64,000 nt of DNA from Lunularia cruciata (taxonomy: Eukaryota > Streptophyta > Marchantiopsida > Lunulariales > Lunulariaceae): the NCBI GenBank assembly GCA_948567375.1, contig OX419761.1:47246501-47310500 (forward strand). The letters are read 5' to 3'. Both the position numbers and the translations under genes were made by a program. Numbering within the stretch: the stretch's first letter is position 1; every line of letters starts with the position of its first letter. Shown in pieces: positions 48,681 through 59,410 of this stretch. The notes under the pieces are model-generated. The model saw nothing but the letters and a program-made list of their open reading frames with translations, had not been told where the DNA came from and made no database searches.

Positions 48681-50390
48681 ACCACCCTTGAGTATTAATT
48701 TTTCTATATCCATTGGGGTGAGCTCATGAATGCTTGCTCCTTCCAATAAAATGTTTACCTTAGGAGCTCGATTAAGAAAAATGAATTCAATTTGTTGAAT
48801 AGGTTGTGGTTGTCCAAGGCAATTTACCAAAGTTTTGTTGAAAAGGAAGGATAATTGTAGCTAGGTTGCTGCTTTGGAAGCATGGAAAGATGCATAAAGT
48901 GCACCCCCACAATGACCCATTTGACCCATTAGTATCAAAGAATAGAGAGCGGCATGTTGATCTGCAATTACTACCAATCCAACTCCATAAGATCCTAGTA
49001 TAGACATGTATACAAAGGGAGTTTGGTGGAGGAGGTGGAGTGGCAGCTTCTGCTTTCATATGTAATCATCTGGCTTGCCATTGGTGCCGGGCTAGACCAA
49101 TACCAACCCATGGGCAATCCAGACAAGATTGTATAGGTATCTAGTCAGGTAGTATATAAGAGCATTCTAAGGGAAATATGGGAGAGATTTGGCTCTATAG
49201 TATATGTGGGTCTAAAAAATTAGGAGGAGGATGTGGCCCTAGGATGGTGGAGGATTTGTAGCACTAAGGAAAGAGATTTGACCTTGTAATGACTATGGGT
49301 CTATAGAGGTGGGAGGAAAGATTGTGGTAGTGAGAGGAGATTCTAGTGTGAGGTCATCCATAAGAGAATAAACCAAGGTAGGTGTTTCTTCCAAGTAGGG
49401 AAGGAGATATAGCAAACAACAAGACATGAAACCATGGAGCACTTGGGCTATATTAGGAGTATGTTGAAAGAGTCTATCCCCAAATCTACTCCCTAAATGC
49501 ATATAAGAGGTGGTGGGTGCTAAATAACAAGCCTTGTCTATGGTTGTCCCTCTAGCTGCCCATGCCCAAGAGCATAGCTGCCCATGCCCAAGAGCAACGT
49601 CAAGGCATTAGAGTGGTCTATTGAAGAAAAACCTAAAGGAAAAAAGGCAAAAAGTACCAAATAGCTAAGGCATGAGACATCTAGCACAACTAATAAATAG
49701 CATGACCTACCAACACTAAAGAAATAGATAGAAAGAAATAGAAATCAAAATAAGGAGAAAATGATAGGAAAGACACAAGAGAGATGTGAGACGAGCGTAT
49801 CTTAGGTCCTCCTCACCTTCCAAGTCCACTTCCTTTGACAAGTCCAACCTCTTGTATGATCAATGCATGGCTCTTGATCCCAATTGCTAAAGTAATAATA
49901 TCAACCAATGTGGATCCTCCACTTGAATTTAGATTTGCTCAAAGACCTACCTCATTCCATTGGAAAATTATATCATTTTTATTGTATCAATGAGGTCACC
50001 TACCTTAATTTCTACTCCATTGCACCTCAATCTCAATTTCAAGTCCAATTCCTTCTTCAATTGTACCTACCACTTTATAAAACCTTCAAACAAACAACTC
50101 ACTCATGCTCTCATTATCTCAACTCAAACTCACTCAATCAATGTCTCAACTCACTCTCATTCACTCATTTTTCAACTCAAAGTGGGTGCTCATATTGCTA
50201 GAGCAATTGATGAAAGCTTCTAAAAGGTGTATGATGTTCACAATCATTAGCAAAGTGGTTATTAAGAGGCTATGTTTGCATTTGCTATTATCTAGTTCTA
50301 GAAGTGTGGTGCCAATTGATCCCGTATCTAACCCTAGCTTTTCTAGTACCAATTGATACACATCACCTCCTAAAGTTCCACAAGCAGGAT
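48681..50390. other. Unassigned repetitive DNA, possibly the LINE-like N-terminal region
   Basis: Moderate-length minus frames occur at 49502-49293 and 49059-48787 without domains. They lie on the 5' side of the RT relic and may belong to it. A 21-bp unit GCTGCCCATGCCCAAGAGCA is nearly duplicated at 49556-49598. The stretch 50085-50180 is a low-complexity ACTCA-rich sequence. Confidence 0.4.
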
Positions 50391-50399
50391 CTATTCTTG

Positions 50400-50899
50400 C
50401 AACTTCTTGATGGGAATATTCTTGTAGGAGCCATTCTTGTAGTGGAATCTCACAATATATTCCTAAAATCCCATAATAGAATCCTATTTGTGCAAGCATT
50501 CCCGTAGCTCCTATAGCCAATCTTGTAGGAGCCATTCTCGCAAGCAATCCTACAGCCAATTCCATAGCTCACAAAAGATACATTTGTCCCAAATTTTAGG
50601 TAGACATAAAAAAATTTCTAGAACTATGTTTTCCATGATCTAGTGCCTATGAAATCCCTTGAGAAGACACTTCCAACAAGATAAGGCAGACCCCATTTTC
50701 ACATGTATTCACAAACAAATCAGTCCAAATATGAACTACCTTTCATGCATTCTCATAAATGAAATCTTGTAATTTGAAGATTTATCCAGTACTTACACTT
50801 CTACATTCTTGGATGTGTCCCATATTGACTCTACAATGTTCCCATATAATATTTATTCCATATAGCATTCTTGTAATTAGTCAGATTCCACATTTAACA
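50400..50899 (-). mobile_element. Probable copia 3' LTR, end not defined
   Basis: In minus sense the copia interior ends AAGTGGGAGATTG, the characteristic copia polypurine tract, followed by TGTTAAATGTGG at 50899 as LTR start. The far end could not be fixed. The part 50394-50570 holds degenerate repeats of CTTGTAGGAGCCATTCT. Confidence 0.55.
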
Positions 50900-53684
50900 A
50901 TCTCCCACTTAGAATATAATACTACTTGTCACTCTAATGTACAAGACTTTTCTTATAAATTAACTTTGAAATCCAATTGCAAATATGCATTGATTGAGCT
51001 TTGCAATTGGTTACTATAAAAATCTTTACCAGAATCAACTTCCTTTAAAATTTACAATTGGTTGCAATTTGCTACCTTGGTAAACATATTTGTGGGATTG
51101 GGTAATTTAAAACTCTTTACTAGAATCAATACTTTACCATCTACCAATGATATGATATCTCAATTGAATATGCTTTGTTGTAGCATGAACAAAAGATTCT
51201 TTGTAAGGCAGATAGCATTCTAGCCATCACTATATAGAATATTGTCATCCTATTTCTTGTCTAACTCTACCATAAATTTTTTCAACCAGATCATGTCCTT
51301 ACTAGCCTCTAAGATGGTCATGTACTCAACTCTATGGTAGAAAGAGAAACACTGTTTTGCAATTGAAACATCATATTCATGGTAGTACCACCCAAGGTAA
51401 ACACATAACATGTAGTGCTCTTTCTATTATGTAAGTCTCCTCCTAAATCTACATCACTAAAGCCCTCTAAAATAACATTTGTTTCTTGAAGCAAAATGCC
51501 TTATCAAGGTACCTTTCAAGTAGCATAACAACTATTTTATAATTTCTAAATGCTCTCTTCATGGGTTTTACATGAATCTACTTACAAATCCCACTACATG
51601 AGCAAGTTGTAGCCTAGTGCATACCATTGCATGCATAAATTGCCAACTGCCAATGCATAAGGCACTCTACTAATATCCTCTCTATTTGCATTAGTTCTTG
51701 ATAATTGTTCCTTGAAGAGTTTGAACTGACTTCCTAAAGGAATGGTTCAAATTTAGCAATTTCTAGATCAAATTTTTCCATCAACTTCTTGATGTGCTTC
51801 TCTTTAGACAACTTCAAAGTACCTAAAACTCTATCTTTGCTAATTCTTATTCCAAGTATCTACTATGAAGGACCTAGATCAAATACATCAAACAATTGGT
51901 GCTTTAGATTGTTGATTTCTCTCATATTGGATTCAAAAACCAATATATCATCAACATAAAGCAACAAGATGATGTATAAATCCACAAATGACTTAATGAA
52001 GCAATAATGATCCCTTTTTCATTTGGTGTAACCATTATTGACCATATAACCATCAAATTTCAAGTACCATTATCAAGGAGCACGTTTCAAACCATAGAGA
52101 CTCTTCTTCAACTTGTATAACATTTCCACTTTGATAGTGATTTGAAATACCTCAAGATGTATCATATGGACATCCTCCTCAAGATCTCCAAGTAGAAATG
52201 TTGTTTTTACATCTAGCTACTTTACAATCACAAGACGCAAGACTAATATGATGGTAATCATCTTAACTACAAGAGAGAAAATAACATTTTATTCTATACC
52301 TTTGGTCTATTAACAACCTTTTGTCACAAGTCTTGACTTGTACTATTTGCTTCCATCATGTTTTTCTGACTTTATACACCCATTTGTTCTACAATGCCTT
52401 CTTTCCCTTTTGCAAATTGGTCAATGAACAAGTCTCATTCTTCTCTAAGGATGACATCTCTTCCTTCATGCAAGCTCCTATTGCAATAAGTCCTCCTTTT
52501 GTACTGCCTTTGAGTAGCACACATGTTCACCATTTTTTGTCAAGAATAAGTGATACATAGATGGAGAAAAGCTCTCTATTGGTTCCCGCAATCTAGTAGA
52601 TCTCATTAAATCAGTTGTAGATGTGATTGGATCTACTATGATCTCTCTAGTTTCTACCAAAATTGTCTTTCTTAGGACAACATTTTTTGAAATGTCTTTC
52701 AACACTACTCCTTCTCGATGTTTTGCTTGTTCTTTTGTAACCTCAAAATCTGATCCAAACTTATCTGTGTACATATCATTCTCATAGAAAATGGCATCTC
52801 TACTTTTGAACACTTTTCCATCATTTTAATTCCAAAGATAATAACCAATGTCATTTAATTTGTATCCAATGAAGAAACACTTCTTTGATTTTGAATCAAG
52901 CTTTTCCCTATTACTATCTTGAATCTTTTCAAATGAGACACAACCAAAGGTTCTCAAGTGCAAGAAATTCACCTTCTTTCTTGACCATTCTTCCTCAAGA
53001 TCTTGAATCTCAAAGGGTTTGTATGCAATTGTGTTGATTGCATTTGCCCAAAATGTTTTGGATCTCTTATTGAGAGTTTTATTCAACCTTTTAGTCACAC
53101 AATTTTTTTTTGGTGTCTCAAGGATATTTTTGATCATATTGATCTCATTCTCTACACAATACTCTCTCAAATCATTGCTATTATACTCTCCACTATTATC
53201 AAATTTCAAGCACTTGATTGTCAAACTTGACTAGTTTTCAATCTCAAATTTTTGTCACCTGAAAACACTAAACACATCTGATTTATTTTTCAAAAATAAG
53301 CCCATACCTTTTGGGTAGCATCAACTATAAATGTGACCTAGTAGTGAGATCCTCCAAGTGACTCAATTGAAGATGGGCTATACACATTTGTATGTATTTA
53401 CTCTAGATTTTGGTGCTCTTGTAGTTGTTGTGAAGGTAACTTGCTTTTGCTTCCCAAAATACATGGTTCACAAAAGCCAAGTTGAACAATTTTCAACTCT
53501 AGGATCTTGCCATTGGCAACTAATTGATCCACACACTTCTCACTCATGTGACCAAGTCTTTGGTGCCATAGGATTGAAGGACAAATTGCATCAATAACTT
53601 TCATTATATGGTTTGATGTTCCCATAAGACAAAGAGTTCTAACCTTTTAACATGCCAAAATCAGATTTCCCTAGGTAGCCTTCT
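50900..53684 (-). pseudogene. Ty1/copia pol relic
   Basis: Sense order is GAG-pre-integrase, integrase, RT, RNase H, the copia order. The frame 53625-53398 has L-W-H-Q-R-L-G-H-M-S-E-K and C-E-P-C-I-L-G. The integrase frame 53224-52826 has C-L-K-F-D-N-S-G-E-Y and F-G-C-V-S-F, then K-K-C-F-F-I-G-Y. Its third catalytic site reads T-P-K-K-N-C-V-T-K-R-L-N, with Glu replaced by Lys. RT has L-L-Y-V-D-D-I-L-V-F with the catalytic Y-V-D-D at 51947-51958. Many stops elsewhere. Gag and the 5' LTR are missing, cut off at 53685 by the chromovirus LTR. Confidence 0.85.
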
Positions 53685-54180
53685 TGTAACAATATGGAGT
53701 TTAGCAACAAAGTTAGTTAGGGCTAACAAAGTAGCAAATAGGCCAAATTAACCTAGAATATTGTAGAAGTATCTAGGAAGCTTCTTGGGAAGCTTCCCAA
53801 TTAGTTTAGTTTGCATCTCAAGTAAGTAGCTTCTAGAAGGAAGTTTCTAGAAACTTCCAACTAGTTTAGCTTGCAAGCCAAGTAAATGGCTTCTCTTGAG
53901 AAGCTTCTTGAGAAGCTTCTTTGTTAACTTGGCTTGCACTCCAAGAAAGTGACTCAAGGAAGCTTCTTGAGAAACTTCTCAGGAGCCTTGTATGATCCCT
54001 ATAAATACAAGAGCCTTAGCTCATGCTAGGCATCTAGATTTTCTCTCATTCAAGTGTCCCAATGTGAGCTTATATTCTCCTATTTCTCTCCTTGGTCTTG
54101 ATCTTTTACTTTGGTACATAGCAGGAATGGGATGGATTGAATTTATAGACCATCAAATCCATTTTCACCAAACCATTGGG
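53685..54180 (+). repeat. 5' LTR or U3-R region of the chromovirus
   Basis: It starts TGTAAC at the break of the copia relic and contains three ~65-70-bp imperfect repeats (…AGTTTAG(C/T)TTGCA…AAGTAA…GCTTC, near 53800, 53863 and 53925) and a TATA box at 54000-54007. The right end is not certain, because no partner LTR or recognisable primer-binding site was found. Confidence 0.55.
53777..54007 (+). promoter_or_regulatory. Cluster of heat-shock-element modules plus TATA box
   Basis: Perfect GAAnnTTC or TTCnnGAA modules lie at 53777-53784, 53789-53796, 53831-53838, 53845-53857 (three units, TTCTAGAAACTTC), 53900-53907, 53912-53919, 53959-53966 and 53971-53978. TATAAATA follows at 54000-54007. 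HSF-type factors bind alternating GAA/TTC pentamers, and heat-driven LTRs such as ONSEN use the same design. Heat responsiveness here is inferred from sequence only. Confidence 0.7.
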
Positions 54181-54199
54181 ATTTTTGTGTCCAAGTACT

Positions 54200-54342
54200 A
54201 CCCAAGCATTGTTTCATAACAATGCTTGGGTAAGATTTTTTAGACAAGGTGATTGTATTGAAAAAATCTTGCCCAAAGCATGAGATTGTTTCATAACAAT
54301 TACTTTGGGCAAGATTTTTTCAATACAATCACCTTGTCTAAA
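54200..54342. repeat. Two consecutive fold-back sequences
   Basis: The first palindrome has perfect 14-bp arms (54200-54213 and 54218-54231, ACCCAAGCATTGTT) with a 4-base loop. The second has perfect 40-bp arms (54239-54278 and 54303-54342) with a 24-base loop that again contains TTGTTTCATAACAAT. The two share the loop core, so one derives from the other. It lies between the LTR-like leader and gag. Confidence 0.9.
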
Positions 54343-54449
54343 GATCCCTTGGTACTTTTGGTTGTAACTTATAGAGAATGATAGACGTGTTGCATCTATG
54401 TGTTAATAAATTAGATAAATTGGAGATGGTGTGATAAAATAGTAACCAC

Positions 54450-55400
54450 GGCGGCAATGCCTAAGGTTACCATTGCTATGCAGTAACAAATTAAGCACCT
54501 TACTCAATTGTTGGATGAACTAGATTATCAACAACAAGATTGCATAGAGAAAGAACCAATTTGTAGAGAGAGTACCAGTTTGAGAAGGAGAAGACCAAAT
54601 CTGATTTCCAAAACCTAAGGTTTTTGAAGGCAAAAATCTTTGGAGTGCAATGGAGAATTTTGTGTTTGACTGCAAATATCATTTTGAGGCTACCAATCTT
54701 CAAGACGAATGGAAACAAATTCTCTTGGCTTCCAGCCAATTGGATGGAGTAGCAAAGCTATGGTAGCAATTCTGAGTAGAGTGAGATGCACGGCAAATTG
54801 TTGCACCAATCTTGACATTGGTAGAATTCAAGAGTGCAATAATTGGTCAATTCCAAGCTATAAATGCCACAATGGCTGCACAAGATAGGTTGGCAGAGTT
54901 GAAATAGATTAGCTTAGTAAGAAGTTATATCATGTAATTCCAAAACACCATCATGCAAATTCTAGATATATTGGAAGGTGAAACTTTGGATCAATTTGTG
55001 AGGGGATTGAAGTCATAAACCAAATTAGAGGTAATTATATGAGAGCCACAACACTTGGAAGAAGCAATGCGGTTGGCCAAACACTTTGATTCCTTGGTGG
55101 CAACAACTTGGTCTCAGCCTTGGCCTCCACAAAACCTACCAATACACTGCACAAGGATAGAGGAACCAGCACCAATGGAGATTGATGCCATTCAACAAAG
55201 ACCAATTGGCACTATAGATAGAGAAAAATGTGACAAAATGGTGGTTATTTCTATTGTTGCCAACTTGGACATCACATTGCTAAATGTCTACTCAAGAATG
55301 AGCGACCTCAATAAGTTGCCCAGATGGAGTTTGTGGAGTAGAATGATCAAGGAAATGAGGAATCCATGTAGGAGAATTTGAGCCACTTGCTGGGAACTTG
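54450..55400 (+). pseudogene. Gag of the chromovirus
   Basis: Around 54660-55110 the frame gives Y-H-F-E-A-T-N-L-Q-D-E-W-K, S-Q-L-D-G-V-A-K-L-W, I-G-Q-F-Q-A-I-N-A, L-D-Q-F-V-R-G-L-K and L-E-E-A-M-R-L-A. This is the usual gag order of chromoviruses. Six or more stops interrupt it, mostly TAG and TAA. The region where a zinc knuckle is expected (55230-55380) is unrecognisable. Confidence 0.75.
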
Positions 55401-55760
55401 ATTAGTTCTAATGGAATTGAATGCTCAACTTATGTAAGTTTGTTTCACTTGCAAGGTATGATATTTGATCGTGGTTGTATAATTTTGGTTGATTTGGGAC
55501 GTTCAAGAAATTGCTTGTCCTTAAAATTAGCAAAGGAATTACATATTCCTATCAAGCCAATAATTGGAAGTAGATTGATGATGGGAGATGGTAGAAAGGG
55601 TTTTGCATTCTGTATCTTGCATCCTATTATCTTCAAGTTTCAGAAAGAGTATTTAGAGAGTATGAGGTTTGTAGTGGCACCTTTACACTATGATGTGATT
55701 CTAGGTATACATTGGCATGAATGTCATAGTGTTCAATTTGATTAGAATCAACAACAAATT
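55398..55760 (+). pseudogene. Protease of the chromovirus
   Basis: The frame reads I-I-L-V-D-L-G-R-S-R-N-C-L-S, where D-L-G stands for the D-[ST]-G active site, then I-P-I-K-P-I and Y-D-V-I-L-G-I-H-W-H-E. The last block matches the conserved D-V-I-L-G-x-x-W of gypsy proteases. The active-site Ser/Thr is lost. Confidence 0.75.
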
Positions 55761-55857
55761 CAAGTAAGAACACCAAGGTGCAACACCAAGGTAGGAATTT
55801 TTGATAAGTTTTCTGGCACCTCTGAGTAAGACACCTCAAAATAGTCAGTCCTAAAAT

Positions 55858-56035
55858 AGGAAGTTTGTTGGGAAGGTAGCCATAGAGAAAGCTTTGAAGA
55901 GAGATGAGTGCCAAGATGGGAAGTTTATCAAGAAAGCAACCATGGAGCAAGCTTTGAAGAGAGATGAGTCCCTAGATGGGAAGTTTGTAAGTGAAGCAGC
56001 CACAAAGCAAGCTTTGGAGGAAATGAGTCTATTTT
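55858..56035 (+). repeat. Three in-frame 60-bp repeats between protease and RT
   Basis: Units at 55858, 55918 and 55978 encode variants of a 20-residue peptide, G-K-F-[VI]-x-[KE]-[AV]-x-x-[EK]-[QK]-A-L-[KE], the first two followed by K-R-D-E. The period is exactly 60 bp, so the frame was preserved when the array formed. Confidence 0.85.
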
Positions 56036-56039
56036 TGCA

Positions 56040-57411
56040 GTGTGGATCAAGCCAATTGCACAAGGAGAATCTGAGGGGAGTCAAGAGCCTCATCAAGCAA
56101 TGGTTGATCAAATAGTTCAAGAGTTTACAGATGTGTTTCCAGATGATCTACCAAAGGGATTACTCTCCAATTGTGGTATGCCCTTCAAGATTGAATTATT
56201 GCTTGGGAGTACTCCAGTGAATAGACCAATCTATTGGCTCTCACCAAAGGAGTTGGAGGAGTTGCAAATAACACTTATGCAGTGGTTGGAGAAGTATTTC
56301 ATACAAAATAATACATCTCCTTGGGGAGCACCAATAATATTTGTTCCAAAGAAGAACAGAGGACTTCATTTTTGTATTGATTATTGAGGCTCAATCTACA
56401 AATAGTTAAGAATGCATATCCCTTGCCTCAAATTGATGACTTGCTTGATTAACTAAGTGGATCACATTACTTCTCCAAGTTGGATCTTTGTAGTGGCTAT
56501 TGGCAAATCCCTATTGATATAGAGGATATGCAAAAGACCGCCTTTTGTACAAGGTATGAGCATTTTGAGTGAAGAATTCTACCTTTTTGCTCACTAATGC
56601 TCCAGTAGTCTTCATGGATCAGATGCATCGAGTGTTGGATGGACTATTGGATTGGTACATGGTGGTGTTCTTGGATCATATCTTAATATAGCAAGATAGA
56701 GGCAGAACATGTGAATCATATGCAAGAAGTCCTTTTTGATTATAATAGTGGAAGGTTTGCTGCAAGAAGTTCAAATAGTCACCTTTTGGTAGAAGGAAGT
56801 CACCTTTTTGGGTCACAAGATCTCAATAGAGAGAATCAAGATGGAAGAGTAGAAAATCAAGACCATTACTGATTAGCCTACTCCAAAAGGATGTTATAGA
56901 AGTATGTGTATTTAATGGATTAGCCAATTTTAATTGATGGTTCATCCACTGCTATGCTCATACGGCCATATCATCATCCGACCTCTTGGGTAAGAACTTG
57001 AGCTTTCAATGCACCACCAGGCACAAAGAAGCATTCCAAAAGCTGAAACATATGGTGTCTTCAAAACCTATTCTTCAACCATATGACACTCAACTACCTT
57101 GTGTGGTTGATTTTGATGCTTCTAATTTTGCCATTGGAGTTGTGTTGGAGTAAGAATTATCCAATGGGTTACATCCTCTTGCCTGTGTCTCACTAATTAA
57201 ACATTGCAAAATGGAATTACTCAGTAAAGATTAGAAACAACTAGCAATGGTATATGCTACCAAGGTATGGTGGCATTATCTCTTGGGGAAATAGGTGATC
57301 ATGCAAAATGATCACAAGCCCTTGTTGTAGACATTACACTTGGAACACATGAAGAGTTGACATCATCGATGGGAGGAACAAATACAATTGTTTGACATCA
57401 AATTGGAGTAC
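56040..57411 (+). pseudogene. RT and RNase H of the chromovirus
   Basis: Blocks in order: E-F-T-D-V-F-P-D-D-L-P-K-G-L, S-P-W-G-A-P-I-I-F-V-P-K-K-N, F-C-I-D-Y followed by TGA, S-K-L-D-L-C-S-G-Y-W-Q-I with a catalytic Asp, and Y-M-V-V-F-L-D-H-I. The last block is the YxDD site with its second Asp replaced by His. RNase H has V-D-F-D-A-S-N-F-A-I-G-V-V-L-E near 57110. Stops are frequent, and polymerase activity is excluded by the His. Confidence 0.85.
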
Positions 57412-58480
57412 AAATGAAATTTTTGGTTCCATTCATCCCTAATGCCCTATCACAACAACCTGATTTGAAGTCTCTTCCTCTCATCCCGACAGCAATTACA
57501 ATGGTGTCAGTCAACTTCAAAGTCAAATTTGAGTTTAAGATAAATCTACAACAAGATCCCTTCTTTGATATGTTACAAGGTCATCTTGCAGCATGTGACA
57601 AAGAGTACAACACTTTCTCCTTAAAGGAAAGCCTTCTATTCCATAAGGATTGGATCTTTGTTCTAGCCAAAGGTGATCTCAGACTTGTGTGCCTTCAAGA
57701 AGCCCATAATTTACCAATTTTTGGTCATATGGGTGTGGACAAGACCTTAGGTACCCTCCAATGCCAATGGTGGTGGCCCAACATGGCACAAGATGTTTGG
57801 GAGTTTGTCTGATCATGTGAGAGTTGCCAACACAACAAGACCAATAACCAAAAACCAAATGGACTCATTCAACCACTCCTCATTCCATGTACTTATTGGG
57901 AACATAAGAGCTTAGATCTCATCAGATCCTTGCCCAAGACAAAGCAAGGTCACACAACAATTTTGGTGTTTGTGGATAAGCTTGGTAAGCAAATCCATTT
58001 GGAACCAACAATTGATACTATGGATGCTTTAACATTGGTGCAGATCTACGTTGACAATGTATTCAAGCATCATGGGATGCCACATGTACTCATCTTTGAC
58101 CGTGATCCTTGCTTCATTGGAAAGTTTTGGCAAGCACTCTTCCAGATACTTGGCACCAAGCTTACTTTGTCCACAGCCTATCATCCTCAAAATGATGGAC
58201 AAATTGAATGTGCAAATCACACCTTGGAAGATATGCTTCATACCCTTTTCAACATTCACCATACCAATTCGGATGAATGTCTTACAACTCCAAAGTTTGC
58301 ATACAATAATTCCAAATATGCAAGCATCAAATTCTCTCCTTTCTTCCTCAATTTTGGCCAAGATCCACTTGTTCTAGATTCCCTTCTTGCTCCTCCTCCA
58401 TCTCATGTCCCTCATACTTCAACCTTCTTGACCACCTTATCCCAATCCCTCTAACAAGCCAAATCTCACCTCCTTGTTGC
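57412..58480 (+). pseudogene. Integrase of the chromovirus
   Basis: The zinc-binding arm includes H-N-L-P-I-F-G-H-M-G-V-D-K-T and, after one TGA, S-C-E-S-C-Q-H-N-K. The core has S-L-D-L-I-R-S-L-P-K with the first Asp, I-F-D-R-D-P-C-F with the second, and H-P-Q-N-D-G-Q-I-E-C-A-N with the catalytic Glu. Unlike the other three integrases in this window, all three catalytic acids are kept. Two uninterrupted stretches of 132 and 174 codons make this the best preserved part of the element. Confidence 0.88.
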
Positions 58481-58769
58481 CCAAAATTGTCAAAAAAAAT
58501 ATGCAGACCACCATCACCATGATCTCACTTTTCAAGTTGGTGATAAAGTCATGCTCTCATCTAGTAACCTACCCCTCCCACATGATACCTTAGTCTGTAA
58601 ACTTGATCCTTATTGGATAAGACCCTTTGAGGTCACATAAATCATTTCTCATGTTGCTTCTTAACTTGCCTTGCCTTGTCATATGTGTATCCACCTTATC
58701 TTTCATATTTCTTAATTGAAACCCTTTATCCCTAATCCATCTTCTTTTCCTCTCATGTACAACCTCCTC

Positions 58770-58964
58770 CTCCTCCCATCCCTATCAATGATCATGAGGA
58801 ATATGAAGTTGATCGTATCCTTGCATGTTGCCACATTCAACAAGGTTGTCAACAACATATGGAGTACAAGGTCCTTTGGAAAAGGTATCTCCTTCATGAT
58901 GCCTCATAGAAACCTCTTTCTCATCTCCAAATTGCACAAATGGCCATCTAGGAGTTTGAAGCTT
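58770..58964 (+). pseudogene. Chromodomain of the chromovirus
   Basis: From 58790 the frame reads E-E-Y-E-V-D-R-I-L-A-C, then H-M-E-Y-K-V-L-W-K-R-Y-L-L-H-D-A-S, a TAG where Trp is expected, and K-P, H-L, A-I, TAG, E-F-E-A-L. This is the chromodomain layout (Y-x-V-E-x-I-L, Y-L-V-K-W-K-G-Y, x-T-W-E-P). It normally binds methylated histone tails and directs integration. The two stops fit TGG to TAG and CAG to TAG changes. Confidence 0.85.
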
Positions 58965-59410
58965 TGTCACGCCATTTGTAGTTCCACATCTAGATGCTCG
59001 GAAACTGGAGTTCCAGTAATAGTAGTCAGAGTTGTTCTAGCAGTTTCTCAGAGACTACTTTCCGACGGTTAGATTTCATGTTCAGGGTACTGACTTCATG
59101 GTGGGGCCCACCGTCACTTTGCACCATTTGCACCGTCGAGTGTGCCGTCAGTGGGACCGTTAGGGTTTCAGTGCTAGCTCGAGTCCAGGGGGTATAGTTT
59201 TGAAGTGAGCTCCACAGAGCTCACTTCTTTGATGTTGAGCCTTCGAGTTCCTGGCTATGGTGTACAGAGGCCGGCAAGCGTCACTTGGATTCTCTATGCT
59301 TGAGTGGGTGTGGCTTGATTGTAATCAATGCCCAATTGTTGGCAGTTTATAGAGTGACAGATCAAGTACTGATCTGAGTTGAGTTGAGTTGAGAGTGGTA
59401 AGCAATCTGA
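58965..59410 (+). mobile_element. LTR of family B (younger copy)
   Basis: It starts TGTCACGCCATTTGTAG and aligns to about 59400 with the copies at 7316-7827 and 10827-11371. It retains CpGs (TCCGACGG, CCGTCGAG, GCCGTCAG) that are TG or CA in the other two, so it has decayed less. The last ~100 bp of the other copies are missing or replaced. It cuts off the chromovirus. Confidence 0.75.

Larger units (their letters stand above)
53685..58964 (+). mobile_element. Decayed gypsy chromovirus
   Basis: Order on the plus strand: LTR-like leader starting TGTAACAATATGG, gag, protease, RT, RNase H, integrase, chromodomain. The element ends at the LTR B that begins at 58965. I find no second copy of the 53685 leader downstream, so the 3' LTR has been lost or displaced. 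Many in-frame stops show it is inactive. Confidence 0.8.

Noticed and set aside
50161-50565. 134-codon minus frame near the copia LTR
   Set aside because: Repetitive, internally made of a degenerate CTTGTAGGAGCC repeat, no domain; more likely LTR sequence than a gene.
53685-58964. Endogenous pararetrovirus as an explanation for the RT-bearing region
   Set aside because: Integrase and chromodomain follow RNase H and no movement-protein or coat motifs are seen, so a gypsy chromovirus fits better.
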